This document shows positions 13,350 through 31,502 of a stretch of DNA of 64,000 nt, one piece after another (positions within the stretch are counted from its first letter, which is position 1; each line of letters begins with the position of its first letter). The notes below the pieces were generated by a model, which was not told the origin of the DNA, ran no database searches, and was given only the letters and a program-made list of their open reading frames with translations. A program made the translations under genes and the position numbers. This stretch comes from Syngnathus acus. Lineage: Eukaryota > Chordata > Actinopteri > Syngnathiformes > Syngnathidae. The stretch lies in the NCBI RefSeq assembly GCF_901709675.1, contig NC_051097.1, positions 11,842,039 to 11,906,038 of the forward strand, given 5' to 3'.

Positions 13350-16300
13350 CTGCGTGTGCTTGTGAGTGCGTGCGTGCGCGCTTTAATTCGTGGAGGAAAA
13401 TGTGTTTGTATGTAGCTGATCTATGTCCATTTTTGGCGTGTACACGTTTGCTTCTACGCCAGCAGGCCTGTTGCCGGAACTGTGTCACTGGGTTCCTTCC
13501 AGACCCATCATGGAAAATAATCTTGAAAAATTGTTTTCGCCCCTCTAAAATTTCCAAGCAAAAACTTAAGGCTAGCATTTAAATCATTGCGACTTTGGGA
13601 CTTTCAACGCCCCAAAAAAGCCAAACCGAGACAAGCTGCGTGGGTTTTTGCACTCCTTCCAAACCTTCAAACTTTGTCTGGCTACAAACAGAGCACAGGG
13701 CTGCTTCTTGTGGAACTGCAACACCATTCAGCCTTAAAGAAAATGGCCACATTTTGTGTGGTGGGGGGTCCATTTTTGCCAATACTGACGAGAAGCGCGA
13801 ATGACCTCCACAGAGCCCGGCGGTGGACGTGGTGGCTGTCGGCACGGCGACGGGCCGCATCGTCATTCACAACATCCGACTGGACGAGACGCTGATGGCC
13901 TTCACGCAGGACTGGGGCCCTATCACGTCGCTGGCTTTTCGAACAGGTGAGCGACCGAGCGTGTGTGTGTGTGTGTTTGCTTGCGTGTGTCTGATCTGAC
14001 GTCTGATCCGACGTCTGATTCACCCGCCCACAGACGGGCCGCCCACGCTGGCGGCGGGAAGCCCTCAAGGTCACCTGGCCTTGTGGGACCTGGAGCGACA
14101 GCAGCTTGCGGCTCAGCTGAGACACGCCCACAAGACGGCGGTGAACGCCAGCTTCCTGCAGGGCGAGCCGCTTCTCATCACCACCGCCGCCGACAACGCC
14201 ATCAAGGTCGGCGCCGGCGCCGCGGCGGTTCCTCCGACCGCCTCACGCCTTTTTCTTTGCTTCTTCATCAGGTCTGGATCCTGGACCAGGAAGGGGGAGG
14301 AGCCAGGTTGCTGAGGAATCGCCAGGGTCACAGCGCCCCGCCCACCGTCATCCGTCATTACGATGGGAAAAACATCCTCAGCGCAGGTAAGGAGCTTGAC
14401 GAAGGACAGTGGCCTATTTACATTCCCGGTCACAAGAAAATGTCTCCCCCCTGCAGGTCAAGACGGGACACTGCAGTCTTTCTCTACCGTCCACGAGCGA
14501 CTCAATAAGAACCTCGGACACGGTCTGACTCCACCCACTTGCACCACCTGATCCATTCTTAAAGTGTGTGTGCGTGCGTGCGTGCGTGTGAGAGCGTGAG
14601 CTTCTGATGAGTTGTTTGTGTTGTCTTGCTTATGTGTGTTGTTGTTGTTGTCATCTGTGCTCGTTTAGGCTCGCTCAATAAGAAGAAAGAGCAGAAGAAG
14701 AAGAAGGGCTTGTCGTACGAAGAGCTGCGGCTGCCCGCTGTCACCGCCTTCTCCTGCGGTTGGCGCACACGCACACATGTGATCTCGGGGTCAAGATGGC
14801 CAACGTGACGTCCGCGTTTATCGACAGCGGCGGCTCGCCGGTCAGACTGGGACGGCATCGTGGCGTGTCACCGTGGTCGCCTGGCGACCACCACCTGGAG
14901 CTACCAGCGCTGCACCATGGGGGAGCACCACCTCAGGCCGCCGCCGCCGGGGTGCGGCAGCGGTGCCGTCGCCACGGTAATTGCGGCGCTCTCGCCTTGC
15001 CGCCGGCCTTCGCGCGTTGACGCCGCCGCCGCCACCGCCTGTCTGCTTTCCCAGGCCGTCGACATCACTTCCTGCGGGAACTTTGCGCTCGTGGGGTCTT
15101 CGTGCGGCCGCGTCGATGTTTACAACCTGCAGTCCGGACGTCACCGCGGTTGCTATGGAGACGAGCAGAAAGGTGAGTCCGCCGCCCCTCTGCGCGCATC
15201 TCCCTCTCGTTGACGCCGCCCCTTTCCGAAAGCTCACGGCGGCGCAGTGCGGGGCGTGGCCACCGACACGCTCAATCAGCAGACTGTCACCGCCGCGGCC
15301 GATGGGCTCCTCAAGTTCTGGCGCTTCAAGACCCGCCGACTGGAAGACCAAATCCAGCTAAATACGGCGCCCGCGTGCATGAAGCTCCACAGGGAGAGGT
15401 AGCTAGCCAGCCGCCTTGCATCTGGCGCATGGAATGGAAAAGGGCCTCGTGCGCAGACCCAAATGTCGCTTGCGCGTGAGCACATTTGTTTTGCCGCCAC
15501 GTTGTTCCCGAGGGCCGCTTCCTCCTCGAGCCGCGTTTGTGTCGTGCGTACTTGCTTGCGTGCGTGCTCCGTTCAGACGGCTGGCCGGCCAATCGTGTCG
15601 CGTGTTGGCTCACCGGCGTCGGGTTCTGTCTCCTTGCCAGCGGTATGCTCGCGGTGGCTCTGGATGACTTCACGCTGCTGGCGGTTGACGTGGAAACCAG
15701 GCGAGCCGTCCGCAAGTTTGCGGGTCACCTCGGCAGCACCAACGACATGGTGAGTGAGACGGCCCGAGCCGTAAGCGTCCTTTAGGTTTTTCCAGGGCGG
15801 CCCAAGTTGCTGAAGGGCCTCGCCTTTGTCAGAGTTTCAGCCCGGACGGCCGCTGGTTGATCACCGTCGGGATGGACTGCGCCGTTCGCACATGGGACCT
15901 CCCGTCCGGCAGGTGAGAATCCCGCTCGTCTCCAACAAGTGCGTCGAATCAAAGTCTGCATTCCCCCCAGTCTGGTGGACTGCTTCCTGGTTCCCGTGGC
16001 GCCGGTGGGCGTGTCCATGTCCCCTACCGGAGACTTCCTGGCGACTTCGCACGTGGACAGCCTGGGCGTGTGCTTGTGGTCAGCCGTCAAACATTGGCTT
16101 CCTCTTCACGCAAATGAGAGCGGCCAATCACCACGCGCCTCTTCTCCTCCTCAGGACCAATAAGAGCCTGCGTGGGCCCGTGGGGCTCCGCCCGCTGCCG
16201 CCCGACTACCGGCCAGAGACGGAGACTCTGCCGGGGGCGCCGGAGGCCGAGCGGGAGGTGACATCGGAGGAGGAGGGACCCGACGAGGCGTACGCCTCGG

Positions 16301-17314
16301 CCGAGCGGTTGGGGGCGGAGCTCGTGACGCTGTCGCAGCTGCCGGAGTCCAGATGGAAACATCTGCTGTGCCTGGACACTATCAAGGTGCACGCATCATT
16401 GCGAGCGACCATTGCGGCGCGGCTCCCGTCACGCACGACACCGCCGTGACGACGATGTGACGACTGGGTGTTTTCAGAGAAGGAACAAAGCGGCGACGCC
16501 TCCCGTGTCGGGGCCGTCGGCGCCCTTCTTCCTGCCCACCGTGCCGGGCTTGACGCCGCGCTTCTCCCAACCGCAGCAGGAAAGGCAGGTTGGTGGCGGG
16601 CGGGCGGGCGGGCGCACAATTTTGTCCCGACACATTTTCGCATTGATCATCTGGTGTGTTTGTGTTAGTCAAAGGTGTCGAGCTGCAGTCTGCCCTCTCG
16701 GGGCTCAAAGTTCAGTTGCGCTCTGGAGGCGGGTCTCGGCGCGGGGTCGTGTAAGTGCGTCGACACGAAATCGGATCGGGTGCGTCACGATTCCATCACG
16801 GAGTCGCCTTGCCTCCTTTTTTATCTTATCCAGTCACCGTCCCCGCGGCGCTGTTGAAGACTTTCGGTCCGTCTGCCGTGTCGGTCGAGCTCGCCGGGCT
16901 GTCACCTGAAGGGGGCGGAGCCAGCGGCGGCCTCTTTTTGGCCTTCATTGGCATGATCGAGAGCATGCTGGCCAGTGGGCGGGACTTTGATCTGGCGCAC
17001 GCCTACCTGTCGCTCTTTCTCAAGGTAAACTGCGTTAGGAATGGTTTCGATATATAAGTTGTTCGCTCGTTGATTATGCGCAGGACTCAGATCGGCGACT
17101 CGGCTAGAAAGGACTAGTCGGTCGAATGGGAGATTTTTTTCTGCAACCGTGTTTTCATTGACAGCTGCACCTCCGCTCGGTGGCCCAGGATGCCGTTGCC
17201 ATGGAAGCGTTGGTCCGCCTCTCCTCGCGGCTGGAGGCGGGGTGGGCGGAGCTCCGCGCATCCTTCAATCAGTCGCTTTGTTTGTTGACGTACGCCAAGA
17301 GCGCACTTTTGTGA
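12205..17314 (+). CDS. wdr36: WD repeat protein 36 (UTP21), small-subunit processome component
   Basis: Twenty-two exons: 12205-12354, 12448-12475, 12548-12648, 12717-12834, 12970-13102, 13203-13257, 13814-13946, 14034-14206, 14272-14386, 14457-14522, 14669-14758, 14828-14976, 15055-15172, 15233-15398, 15641-15749, 15833-15912, 15971-16078, 16155-16386, 16478-16588, 16669-16750, 16834-17024, 17165-17314. They join in phase to 885 aa. Two seven-bladed WD40 propellers are visible (STYLNKVLLGS, QDWGPITSLAFRTDG, DGTLQSFSTVHE, SDWDGIVACH, AVDITSCGNFALVG, FSPDGRWLITVGMDCAVRTWDLPSG). They are followed by the Utp21 C-terminal domain (LPESRWKHLLCLD, RDFDLAHAYLSLFLKLHL). It acts in the nucleolus in 18S pre-rRNA processing. 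Poly(A) signal at 17362-17367. The exon 11/12 junction is the least certain. The introns are mostly under 120 bp. Confidence 0.95.
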
Positions 17315-17633
17315 AGATACGCCTTCAGGCTTTGTGCATGTCAATGTGCTGCTTTGTTAGCAATAAAGCAAAAATGGTTCTTTTGACGTCAATGTGTTTT
17401 TAGGACTATTGTTGTTGAACTTAGCCAAGAGCAGGAAAAAGCGGCCCTGCATTAACGGAGTGTTTGTTTGCAATCGATTATGTCAGGCAATGACTCATCT
17501 GACCCAGTTGCCAGTATGGCAAGAGAAGCATGAAGTCAAGGTTTCCATTTCTTCCCTCAATCCCATTTGACGTCACCTTGCGTGCAACGGACATAACTCC
17601 CGCCTCGTCGAACGTCACTTCCGTACACACAAG
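17315..17633. other. Short wdr36-pisd intergenic gap
   Basis: The two genes are head to tail. The gap holds the wdr36 polyadenylation signal and the pisd 5' region. The latter includes an AAGATGGCGGC start context, a YY1-type element common at housekeeping promoters. Confidence 0.6.
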
Positions 17634-19282
17634 ATGGCGGCGTCCTCGTGGACGGCGCGCGGCCGGACGATTTGCAGGTAATTGGTTTTTGGGCTCTTCT
17701 CCATGCTTTGAAAAGCTTGCAAGAGGCAGCAGTGCGATCGAACATGATTGACAGACGACGCACCGAATGGCGACAACTTTCACTCTGTCATTGTCGAAGA
17801 CGTCGTTTAGATTTGCGCCTGTCATTGTCACGTGAGCGGGTCCCCTGTATGCAGTCATCGCTGGCCATATGATGTGCAATATGATGTGATAGCATTGATC
17901 ACAATTTGTACCGCTGAACGAAACGAGTGAGGGTGAAGTTTAGAAGGATCGTGGACGAAGGCTCATCCGGCTGTATACATTTGTTGCGACGTCCAAAGCT
18001 GATGTGGTGTACATTCGACTTGTGAGCTAGCTTCAAGATCACGTTCACAAGTAGCACTGCATCATGGCTATGGGCAACTTTTCCGTCTCGCAACACACTG
18101 GAGTTGCCTCCCCATGGCCTGGCTACATGTAGTCGTCAGTCCTTGCTTTATTTCCATCCATTTCCCTCAGCAGTTCGCTAACAGAATTGAACAATATTAC
18201 AAGCAATTGTTCAAGCTAGTTCAAAACACACACACACACAGCAGGCACCAAACACAAGTTGCACAAGATGGACCCAACGCACAAATCACGCAGTTTGAGA
18301 ATCCCATGGACTGATGCAATCGATCAATGGCCCTCGAATGGGGTGTCGCGACGCTAACGCTAAAAGGTGTATGTTTCAGATGTAGTCCTGTGAGCTGCAG
18401 CCAGCGACGCTTCTTCAACTCTGGTAAGTTGAAGGAATCCGAGGCGGGGAAGACTGAGGGCGGGCCAATCATCTGTCTCCTTTCTGTCAGGTCGCGGCTT
18501 CCTGTTGCGTTACCGGCCCCTCCCCGTCCTGGTGGCGACTGGCAGTGCTTACTACGGTTACCAGCAATACAAAAGGCCGGACCGAGCGGCTGGAGCCCCG
18601 CCTGCGCTGGCCACGCCCACTCAGGTGAGAAATTGCTGTTTGCCTCAGAAGGAGGCGGGCGGGGAAGTGGCCCCACGAGTATTTGAAAAGCCCAGTGAAC
18701 GCTCGCTGGGCTCGAGTGGCCGAGGACCCGCACGGTGAACCTGGCTCTGCCTTCCTCCTGGCTGGCGTCGCTGGCAGATTGCCTTCCCCTGCTACTTTGT
18801 GCCTAAAATGTGCGGGCCTCTCGCTCACTTTACCTGCTGTGACCAGGCGTGCGTCCTGTCCCGCAGGTGGCCCTCTATCGCTCCTTCCCCACCCGCCTTC
18901 TGTCTCGAGCGTGGGGTCGCGTCAACGGGGTGGAGCTCCCGACGTGGCTCCGCAAACCCGTCTACTCGCTCTACATCTGGACCTTTGGAGTCAACATGCA
19001 GGTCAGAAGACGCAGCCAGCCGCAAATACCTCCTTGTCACTTTGAGTTGATGCCGCGGACGCTCGCACGTGCCGGGAAGCTGCGGAGCGTACGTGCGTGC
19101 CTTAGCCGTCTCATTTGCAGCCTTAGTGCGGACCCTGGTGTCGTCCAATAGGAAGCGGCGGTCGAGGACCTGCGCCACTACCGCAATCTGGGAGAGTTCT
19201 TCCGGCGCCGTCTGAAGGCGTCGGCGCGGCCGCTTTGCTCCGCCTCCTGCCTGGTGAGACTTCCTTCCGCTACGAGCTCCTC

Positions 19283-19325
<43 letters not shown>

Positions 19326-20535
19326 GGCGCAATTCAAAAGAACGAACCGAGATGGAAATGATCCGATTTTTTTTTGACCGTTGACGCGTGATTGGTGTCA
19401 GGTGTCTCCGGCGGACGGCAGGATCGTTCACTTGGGTCGCGTGTCCAGTTCGGAGGTGGAGCAAGTGAAGGGCGTCACGTACAGTCTGGAAGACTTCTTG
19501 GGGCCGCAAGATGGCCGAGACAAAGGTGAGCCGGGCGACGTCTGCGTCGGATACCCTCGAAACGGATAGCCGCGGCCGCCGCCGACTCCCCGAGATCCTT
19601 TTGGCTGTGCCTCGAGTGAGTCGCTCTCAAGCCGTAGTAACTCGAGTGACTCCAGTAGTGACTCTTGTTAGCGAGGCTGAAAGTGTGATGGAAGGCACGT
19701 GTGTGTGTGTGTGTGTGTAAGTGACCGCCTCGAAATGACCCCCGTTGCCATTCTTTTCTTTCCCAGTGACTGCGGCTCTCTCAGCCAGCCTGAGCACGCG
19801 CGCAGAGGCGGCGTCCTTCCGGGACGGCCTCCTGACCAGTCCCGACAACGACCTGTTCCACGTTGTGGTGTACCTGGCCCCCGGCGACTATCATTGCTTC
19901 CACTCGCCAGCTGACTGGACGGTGGCGCTCAGGCGACACTTCACAGGTCACTTCCTGCTCCCTCCCGCTTTGCGTGTGTCAGTGAAGGTTGCAAAGTTTG
20001 TCAGGCATGGAGTGTGACGTATGCGGCATGAATGGAGTGAACTTGTGCGCTCAGGTTCGCTGCTGTCGGTGAGTCCGGGCGTGGCGGGCCGCGTGAAGGC
20101 GCTGTTCTGCCTCAACGAGCGCGTGGCTCTGAGCGGCCGATGGCGCCACGGCTTCTTCTCCTTCACGGCCGTGGGCGCCACCAACGTGGGCTCCATCCGC
20201 ATCTACTTTGACCGAGTCGGTGGTCGCCCAAGGCACATATGGAAGCCGCCGGCTAGGAAACTGCGCGGCTAAGGCGTGGCACGCCGTGTCCTGTTTTGTG
20301 GCGCTTTCAGGAGCTGCGGACAAACGCGCCCGGCGACATCAAAGGCCATTTCCACGACCTGCGTTACGGGGAGGAGCCGGCCAAAGGGGGCGTGGCCCTG
20401 CAGCGGGGGGAGGCGGTGGGCGAGTTCAACTTGGGCTCCACCGTGGTGGTCCTCTTCGAAGCCCCGAAAGCTTTTACCTTCAGCGTCAAGCCGGGACAAA
20501 GCGTCAGGGTGGGCGAGGGCCTGGGCAGCCTTTGA
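17634..20535 (+). CDS. pisd: Phosphatidylserine decarboxylase proenzyme, mitochondrial
   Basis: Nine exons: 17634-17677, 18380-18423, 18491-18624, 18867-19001, 19152-19253, 19402-19525, 19767-19946, 20055-20215, 20311-20535, joined in phase to 382 aa (human about 409). The basic N-terminus ([15 protein letters not shown]) fits a mitochondrial presequence. A membrane segment ([15 protein letters not shown]) comes next. The catalytic core holds [32 protein letters not shown] and the autocleavage motif LGST at about residues 349-352, whose Ser becomes the pyruvoyl prosthetic group. The enzyme converts phosphatidylserine to phosphatidylethanolamine at the inner mitochondrial membrane. The key motif is intact. 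An alternative start producing a lipid-droplet isoform cannot be judged from DNA alone. Confidence 0.96.
19286..19325 (+). repeat. (CTG)n trinucleotide repeat in a pisd intron
   Basis: About 13 pure CTG copies in the intron between pisd exons 5 and 6, starting about 30 bp inside the intron. Confidence 0.95.
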
Positions 20536-21116
20536 TCGGCCAACCGGCTGGCTTCAACGTCACAACTTTGGCCGGTAAATATCAAGGCGTGAGGTCCCCT
20601 AGTGCCTTGCGGTTGCTCTGTTGTCGGAATTGATGGCGTCCGTCCGAGTCCTTGTTTGGATTATTTTTGGAAGTTAAGAAAGCCTTGTGATTTAAGGCCT
20701 GCCCTTAAAAGACTTTTTTTTCCAATTATCAGCTGCGGTGTGGTTGACGTGTACGGGCCACCCTGGGCATCTTGCTTGCATTTCTTGCCACAGACAAAGC
20801 GCAAGTGCATGAGTGCCGGAATGCACGCCCTGCTTGTTTGCAATTAAAAAAACATTCGATTGCATGATGGATTATACTGAATGTTGGTTATTAGTGGATT
20901 TGCGCTTTTGGCAGAAACCGCCGCCGCCGCTGCCGTCGTAATAGGTCACTTGTCGCGGTGGGCCATGGTTTCCACACCTCTCATTCAATTGATTTCTTTG
21001 AAATCGGAAGTCCGGCCGTTCGCTGTCAATGTGAAAGCCGATCGGGGCTTGGAATTCAAGTCAAGTTAGCGTACGATAAGAACGGTCTCAATGATGGTCT
21101 GACCCCGCCCCTTGTT
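20536..21116. other. Convergent 3' region between pisd and the RNF224-like gene
   Basis: It contains the pisd 3' untranslated region (ATTAAA-type signal near 20843). No other feature was recognised. Confidence 0.55.
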
Positions 21117-21711
<595 letters not shown>

Positions 21712-23100
21712 GTTGATGATCTAAATCCAGACGTGCGGCGAGATTCTGACGGCGTGTCAGTTGCGCACCGATGGCAAGAGGTGGCGCGGCGTTGAGTGCA
21801 GGTCCACCAGAAGCCCGAAAACAAACCTACCTGATGATGTCACATCCTAGCTGTTTCGGACTCGGAGCTTGTTTCCGCGGCGGGATCCTGCTCATTCGCT
21901 CGTGGGCAGCCCTGCTCGCCTTCACGCCGCTTGGATGAAATATTCAAGGCGTTTCTTTCCGTTGGCCGCCGCTTCTCAGGTTGCGCTCGTAAGCGGCGGT
22001 TGCCGAGCAACAGGGGCTGAGCTTGTGTCGCCTGTGATCGGACGCAGTTGGCCTCGCAAGTTGATCATTTTCCCAATTGATCCCAATTGCATTTGTCGGT
22101 AGACGCATCCGATCTGTAAGCGGGCTTTTTTTCGGGCACGTGTAGATTTGGATCAATAAGGTCTACTGAAATTGGGCTTCCCTGTAAGACCAACTTGATG
22201 AGCCAGCCCGTTGTGACATCCTTGAACGGTCGCGAGGAACGCTGATGCGCGCTGCAGATGCTTCTGTTCGGCAGAACGACGTTCACGACATCATCGATTC
22301 ACGAAACAAATAGCTCGTTCCTTCTGTTAAATAACTTCTTTGACACTTGCAACAATACAAAGATGAATGACAAACCCATCACTTGAAGGATCTTGTACTT
22401 GGCCAAGTGGACAAAATGTCCTTTGTCTTGTGTTGTATTATATCATGTGTGTTAATGTGGGGGGGAAAAAAAGGTCCCCCCCGCCCCCATTCACTTTTTG
22501 CTTGGGAAAAAAAAAAGGTCATTGTTCTGCCCTGAGAATTGTTTTCTTGATGTTAGAAAGTTACGTGTACTTGGAAGTGATTTGTCGAATGTATTCATGA
22601 TGCTAAGAAATGTGTTGTGTGTAAAGAAACAATTGTAACATCGAGAAAACAATTTTGAGGTCATATCATCCAATAAGCTCATCCAGCCAGTTAATCAGTC
22701 AAGTCCTGATAAAAACACTGAAAACATTCCAACATCATAAAATCAATATTTGGATGGTGAAAGAACACCAACTGACACATTCAGTCTTTCATTTTCATTG
22801 CATTAACGGGAGGCCTGTCTGTTGTCTGCTGCTAGTGCCCAGTTGCTATGGGCAAGCACCCAGCAGCTAGGTGTTAGCGGCTAGCAGGAAGCAACTAGTC
22901 GTTAGTGGCGAGCTGTTAGCGCCCAGTCGCTAGCGGCGAGCAGGGATGCAACTGGTCGTTAGTGGCCAGCCGTTAGCGTGTAGTCGTTTGCAGCTAGCTA
23001 CTAGCAGGTAGGTCACCCTAACAAAGCTGCGGCCGTTTCACATCTCTTCAGTCGACGACATCGTCCATCCACGGGGCCAATCAGTCGCGGCGCAGTGACA
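21712..23100. other. Intergenic region 5' of the RNF224-like gene
   Basis: It is GC-rich near the RNF224-like start, then AT-rich. A degenerate repeat of about 56 bp, in roughly two copies rich in GTTAGC and CTAGC words, spans about 22866-22985. I see no coding resemblance. Confidence 0.55.
22866..22985 (+). repeat. Degenerate ~56-bp tandem repeat
   Basis: Two adjacent copies share GCAACTNGTCGTTAGTGGC, then GTTAGCG, then AGTCG. The copies are diverged. Confidence 0.55.
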
Positions 23101-23335
23101 TCACTTCCTCCTCCTGCAGCGGTAGCAGCAGGCACAGCGCCCGCCGGCGCCGGCCTCGTCCGCTTCCTTCACCAAATACGCCGGCGGGGCCACGTAGGGG
23201 TTGAGGTCGTTTCCGTTGAGCGCCGCCGGGTTGGCAATCACCGTGGCGCCGTCGGTCGACGTGCGCAGATGGGCGCGGGGGATGGTCACTTGACCGTACG
23301 GGTTGTCCAGCGACACGCGAATGTTGGACGACATG
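23101..23335 (-). CDS. Small unrecognised protein, 78 aa, Cys/Arg-rich C-terminus
   Basis: The frame from ATG at 23335 has a good start context (GGCGCCATGT) and lies 15 bases after a plausible acceptor (TTGTCAG), which suggests a spliced 5' untranslated exon or an upstream coding exon. The protein begins MSSNIRVSLDNPYGQVTIPR, is proline and alanine rich in the middle (NPYVAPPAYLVKEADEAG) and ends CACCYRCRRRK, a cluster that could be palmitoylated or bind a partner. Codon composition is coding-like and the sequence is not repetitive. I do not recognise the family. It could also be the last exon of a larger protein. Confidence 0.5.
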
Positions 23336-23827
23336 GCGCCGCCGGCGAGCTGACAAGAGACGAGAAATGTCACAAATGAGTTGAACAAACGGCGCACTTC
23401 TGTGTCTTTAGTCAGAGCGGCCAGCACAAATTGTGATGGAAACCCAAATGGAATCGTTGTGTGAAAGAGAGAAAAGAAAAACAGGCCATTGTCTTGCTTG
23501 CTGTACTTGCAGTGTGTATCGGCAGCTGGTATCGGCGGCCTCCTCCATGACCCCGTACATTGGGCCGATGCCGCCGTTCTTGATTCGAATTGTCTGCCAA
23601 TTGTTTTTTTATGGTTTGGTTCTGGCACAAAAGTTGAACAGTATTTTTCCCCACCACAAAACGTATCACAAATTGGAATAAGGATGGTTCTGAATTGGTT
23701 TGGGAGATTGCTGAGATTTGTCACCAAATCTTGACAAAGTCTTGTGCCAATTCGTTCAAATTGGACATTTTATTGCCGTTGTTCCGAAAGTCGCTGGCTG
23801 AGATTCCAACGGCGTCCCGCAACGGTC

Positions 23828-23882
23828 GAGCCTTGGCCGAGCCTTGGCCGAGCCTTGGCCGAGCCTTGGCCGAGCCTTGGCC
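23828..23882 (+). repeat. 11-bp minisatellite (GAGCCTTGGCC)x5
   Basis: Five perfect tandem copies. Confidence 0.95.
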
Positions 23883-25431
23883 GAGGGTTAGGGCTTTGCG
23901 GCGGCCTCCCGCTCACCCGCAATGAGGATGGCGCAAATGGGCTCAAACGGGGGTAAAAAGACGCAACGGGAGTCCGATTTGAAGGAGAAAAGTGTGACTT
24001 GCCTGTTGAAGCTGACGTGTCTTCAGGACCAAAGTTGAGCTGTGGCAAAAGACAATGGAAAGCTCTCACCCTCTCTCTCTCTCTTGAAGCTCGCTCGACC
24101 GCCCGGACCTGTTTAACCGGACGACACGCCCTCCTCGGAGTGCACCAACATCCCCTTTTGCGTAACAGGTGGAATGTTGACAATATGAGTGGCGCGGCGA
24201 GCTAATTAAGCCAGGAAAGAAGGCTTACCCACGGTGGCATTTTCAGTTTCGACTCACTCGGTAGTCAATAAGCTTTGCTCTGATTGGCTGGCTGGCTGTT
24301 CTCCTCAATTGGAAACAGCTTTGCTCTCGCCGTTAGGCGGCGGGGGCAAGATGGCCGTGGCAAAATTCAGCGGGCCGACTCCAAGGCCCGCAGAATTTTG
24401 CAGGTCCCCAAACGCTTTTGTCGTGTTTCTCCCCAAATAAATGCGAAGCCATCGGCAGCGGCTGGAGCTTTGCTCAGGCGCACGGTCGCCGCTTGAGCTT
24501 CGCTGAGTCCGGTGGGCACGTAGCAACGGCCAAGGGGACGCACGCCTTCAACCATGAGGGTGTCGGGCGGGCCCCTTGCAATTTCCTCGTCGGCTGTTGT
24601 TGTCCAACGAGAAGGAAAGCTTTCAATTGGATTCTGTTGTGGCAACCTGCACAGATATTTTGCTCATTTGGAGGGGCTTTCTTTGGCTTATGCATAAAAC
24701 AACAACATTTTGATGGCATGGGACTTTTCTAAAAACACATCGGCAGAAGCATCTTGAGTGACACCACTTTAGAATGCGCAATCACATTTATTTCCAATGA
24801 TGTCGAGACAGGTTTTTTTTTCTTTCTCTTTTTTTCTTCCAGCAGCAGAATACTAGAATTAAAAGTGATATTCAGACTTTTCTTGGGCTTGGAAATGATC
24901 ACTTTGCCACGTCTGCAGTGACGTACGCGTGGAGGCAGTCTCATATATCGTATTTCAGTTGGTTTGTCAATGTTTTTTGTGTCTGCTGTTGGCTATAGAT
25001 TGCGTCTGCGAGCATCGATTAGGAGGATTGACAAAAAACAACAGCTCATCAACTCGTGGATTTGGAAGAGAGAAAAAAAAAAGCAAAATGGCGTCTTCGT
25101 ATCGTGTTTCCGTTTCCGGCGGAAGCTCCTCCTTGTTAGCCTTAGCTCTTAGCTCCGTGGAGGACGGCATCGGGAGAAAGTGCAAAACGGTGGAGAAAAG
25201 CTGCTCAAGGGGCGAGATGAGCGCGGACGGGGACCGCAGAGGACCGCGGTGACCGGACACCGAGTGTGTCGCCCTAACACAATTGCCGCTTTCCGGGTGC
25301 GTTGGCGCCGCCGCAGGCAGGAGAGCCACAAGACGCGCGCGGTTGGTCCCACCCGGGGACTCGACTCGACTCACTCCTTCCGCACGCACTTCTGCTTAAG
25401 TTTGCCAGCAGCCGGCGCTTCGGTGTTGTCG

Positions 25432-25562
25432 GTGGGGCTGGGGCTGGGGCTCGGGCTCGGGCTCGGGCTGGGGCTGGGGCTGGGGCTCGGGCTCGGGCTG
25501 GGGCTGGGGCTGGGGCTGGGGCTGGGGCTGGGGCTCGGGCTCGGGCTGGGGCTGGGGCTCCG
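25432..25562 (+). repeat. GGGGCT / GGGCTC hexanucleotide array upstream of fer
   Basis: About 22 tandem hexamers, mostly GGGGCT with interspersed GGGCTC. The strand bias (runs of G3-G4) makes G-quadruplex formation plausible. It lies about 330-460 bp upstream of the fer start codon. Confidence 0.95.
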
Positions 25563-25893
25563 GCTGCTGTAGACGCAGCAGTTGCTTGGGAGTTGGTCCA
25601 GGGGCGAGCAGCCATTGTTGTGATGTGCTTTACTTTGCTGTTGCTCGCTTTTAACATTCGTATGACCGCGAGGGAGTGTTTAGCACTTAACACGTTCATC
25701 TCACGTTGACATATTGGAAGAATGAAAGTTGTGTGAAATGAAAACCAATTCCAACAAGCGCCCAGAAGGTTAAGTCAGCGTTGTTGTCCCCCCCCCCCCC
25801 TCTTTCTCCCTTTCTTTTATTTTGGGGGTGTCTCCTCAGTGGATCATGCAAACTTTCCCCCGTCGACTTTGCCGTTACGCCGCCTGACACATG

Positions 25894-30818
<4,925 letters not shown>

Positions 30819-31502
30819 TGGGGCCTCCTTATTTGGTGCTGGTGGGCGCTTTTTTTTTTGCGCGTGTGGCATTTGAACACTACAAATGTTAGACGTGGAC
30901 ATCTTTGCGCGGCACTGCTGCCGCGCTGCTACCAAATGGCGTTAGCGCCAGCTGCCGTGACTCCCGTCAGCAAAGGGGAATCAAACAGGAAACGTGCGCG
31001 CTTTCATCAATAATTACAACAAAATAAAATCAGTTAGAATGTTATTTTCACATGAAACTAATTGATTTCATTTCTAACCCTGTAACCATAGCAACCACAC
31101 TAATGGCTTTATATACAGTATATATATATATATATATATATGTGTACATTCATGCTTTACTTTTTATTTGTATTTATTCTTTTTGTTTCTCAGCAAATCT
31201 TAAAAAACTTTGAAAAGACAATCAGTAACCATGTTATTTATTGATGTGATGAGTCTTGAGAGGATGGAGTGGATCTTTTTTATCGCCACCCGCTGCCGCC
31301 TTTCTGTACATTGCCAGTCCCACTGACTAATGAAAGCTTTTATAAAGCAATTGCTGCAATTAGGATGCAAATCAAACCTTTGCGTGTTGATCGCGGTGCG
31401 GTGCGGGGTGGCTGGTGGCTGTAGTTCAATTACGGAAGCAGCTCCCAAAAGATAATGGCTTACAAAAACCAAAAGTACATCCACTAATTGCAACAAGTGA
31501 AT
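30819..31502. other. Convergent 3' region between fer and cdc26
   Basis: AT-rich, with the fer poly(A) signal and (TA)n at 31119-31141. Nothing else was recognised. Confidence 0.6.

Larger units (their letters stand above)
23336..25893. other. Gene-poor region upstream of fer
   Basis: It holds an 11-bp minisatellite at 23828-23882, a GC-rich promoter-like zone at about 25.1-25.7 kb with a long GGGGCT/GGGCTC repeat, and a C-run plus T-rich tract at 25790-25820. A MASSYRVS-type frame at 25088 was considered and rejected. The fer 5' untranslated exon probably lies here. Confidence 0.55.

Noticed and set aside
25088-25249. MASSYRVSVSGGSS frame as a possible gene
   Set aside because: It is short, compositional, has no family resemblance, and is better explained as part of the fer promoter or leader region.
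25302-25709. Long open frames encoding Gly-Leu, Gly-Ala or Arg-Ala dipeptides
   Set aside because: They are translations of the GGGGCT-type hexanucleotide array, are open in several frames on both strands, and have no flanking coding signal.
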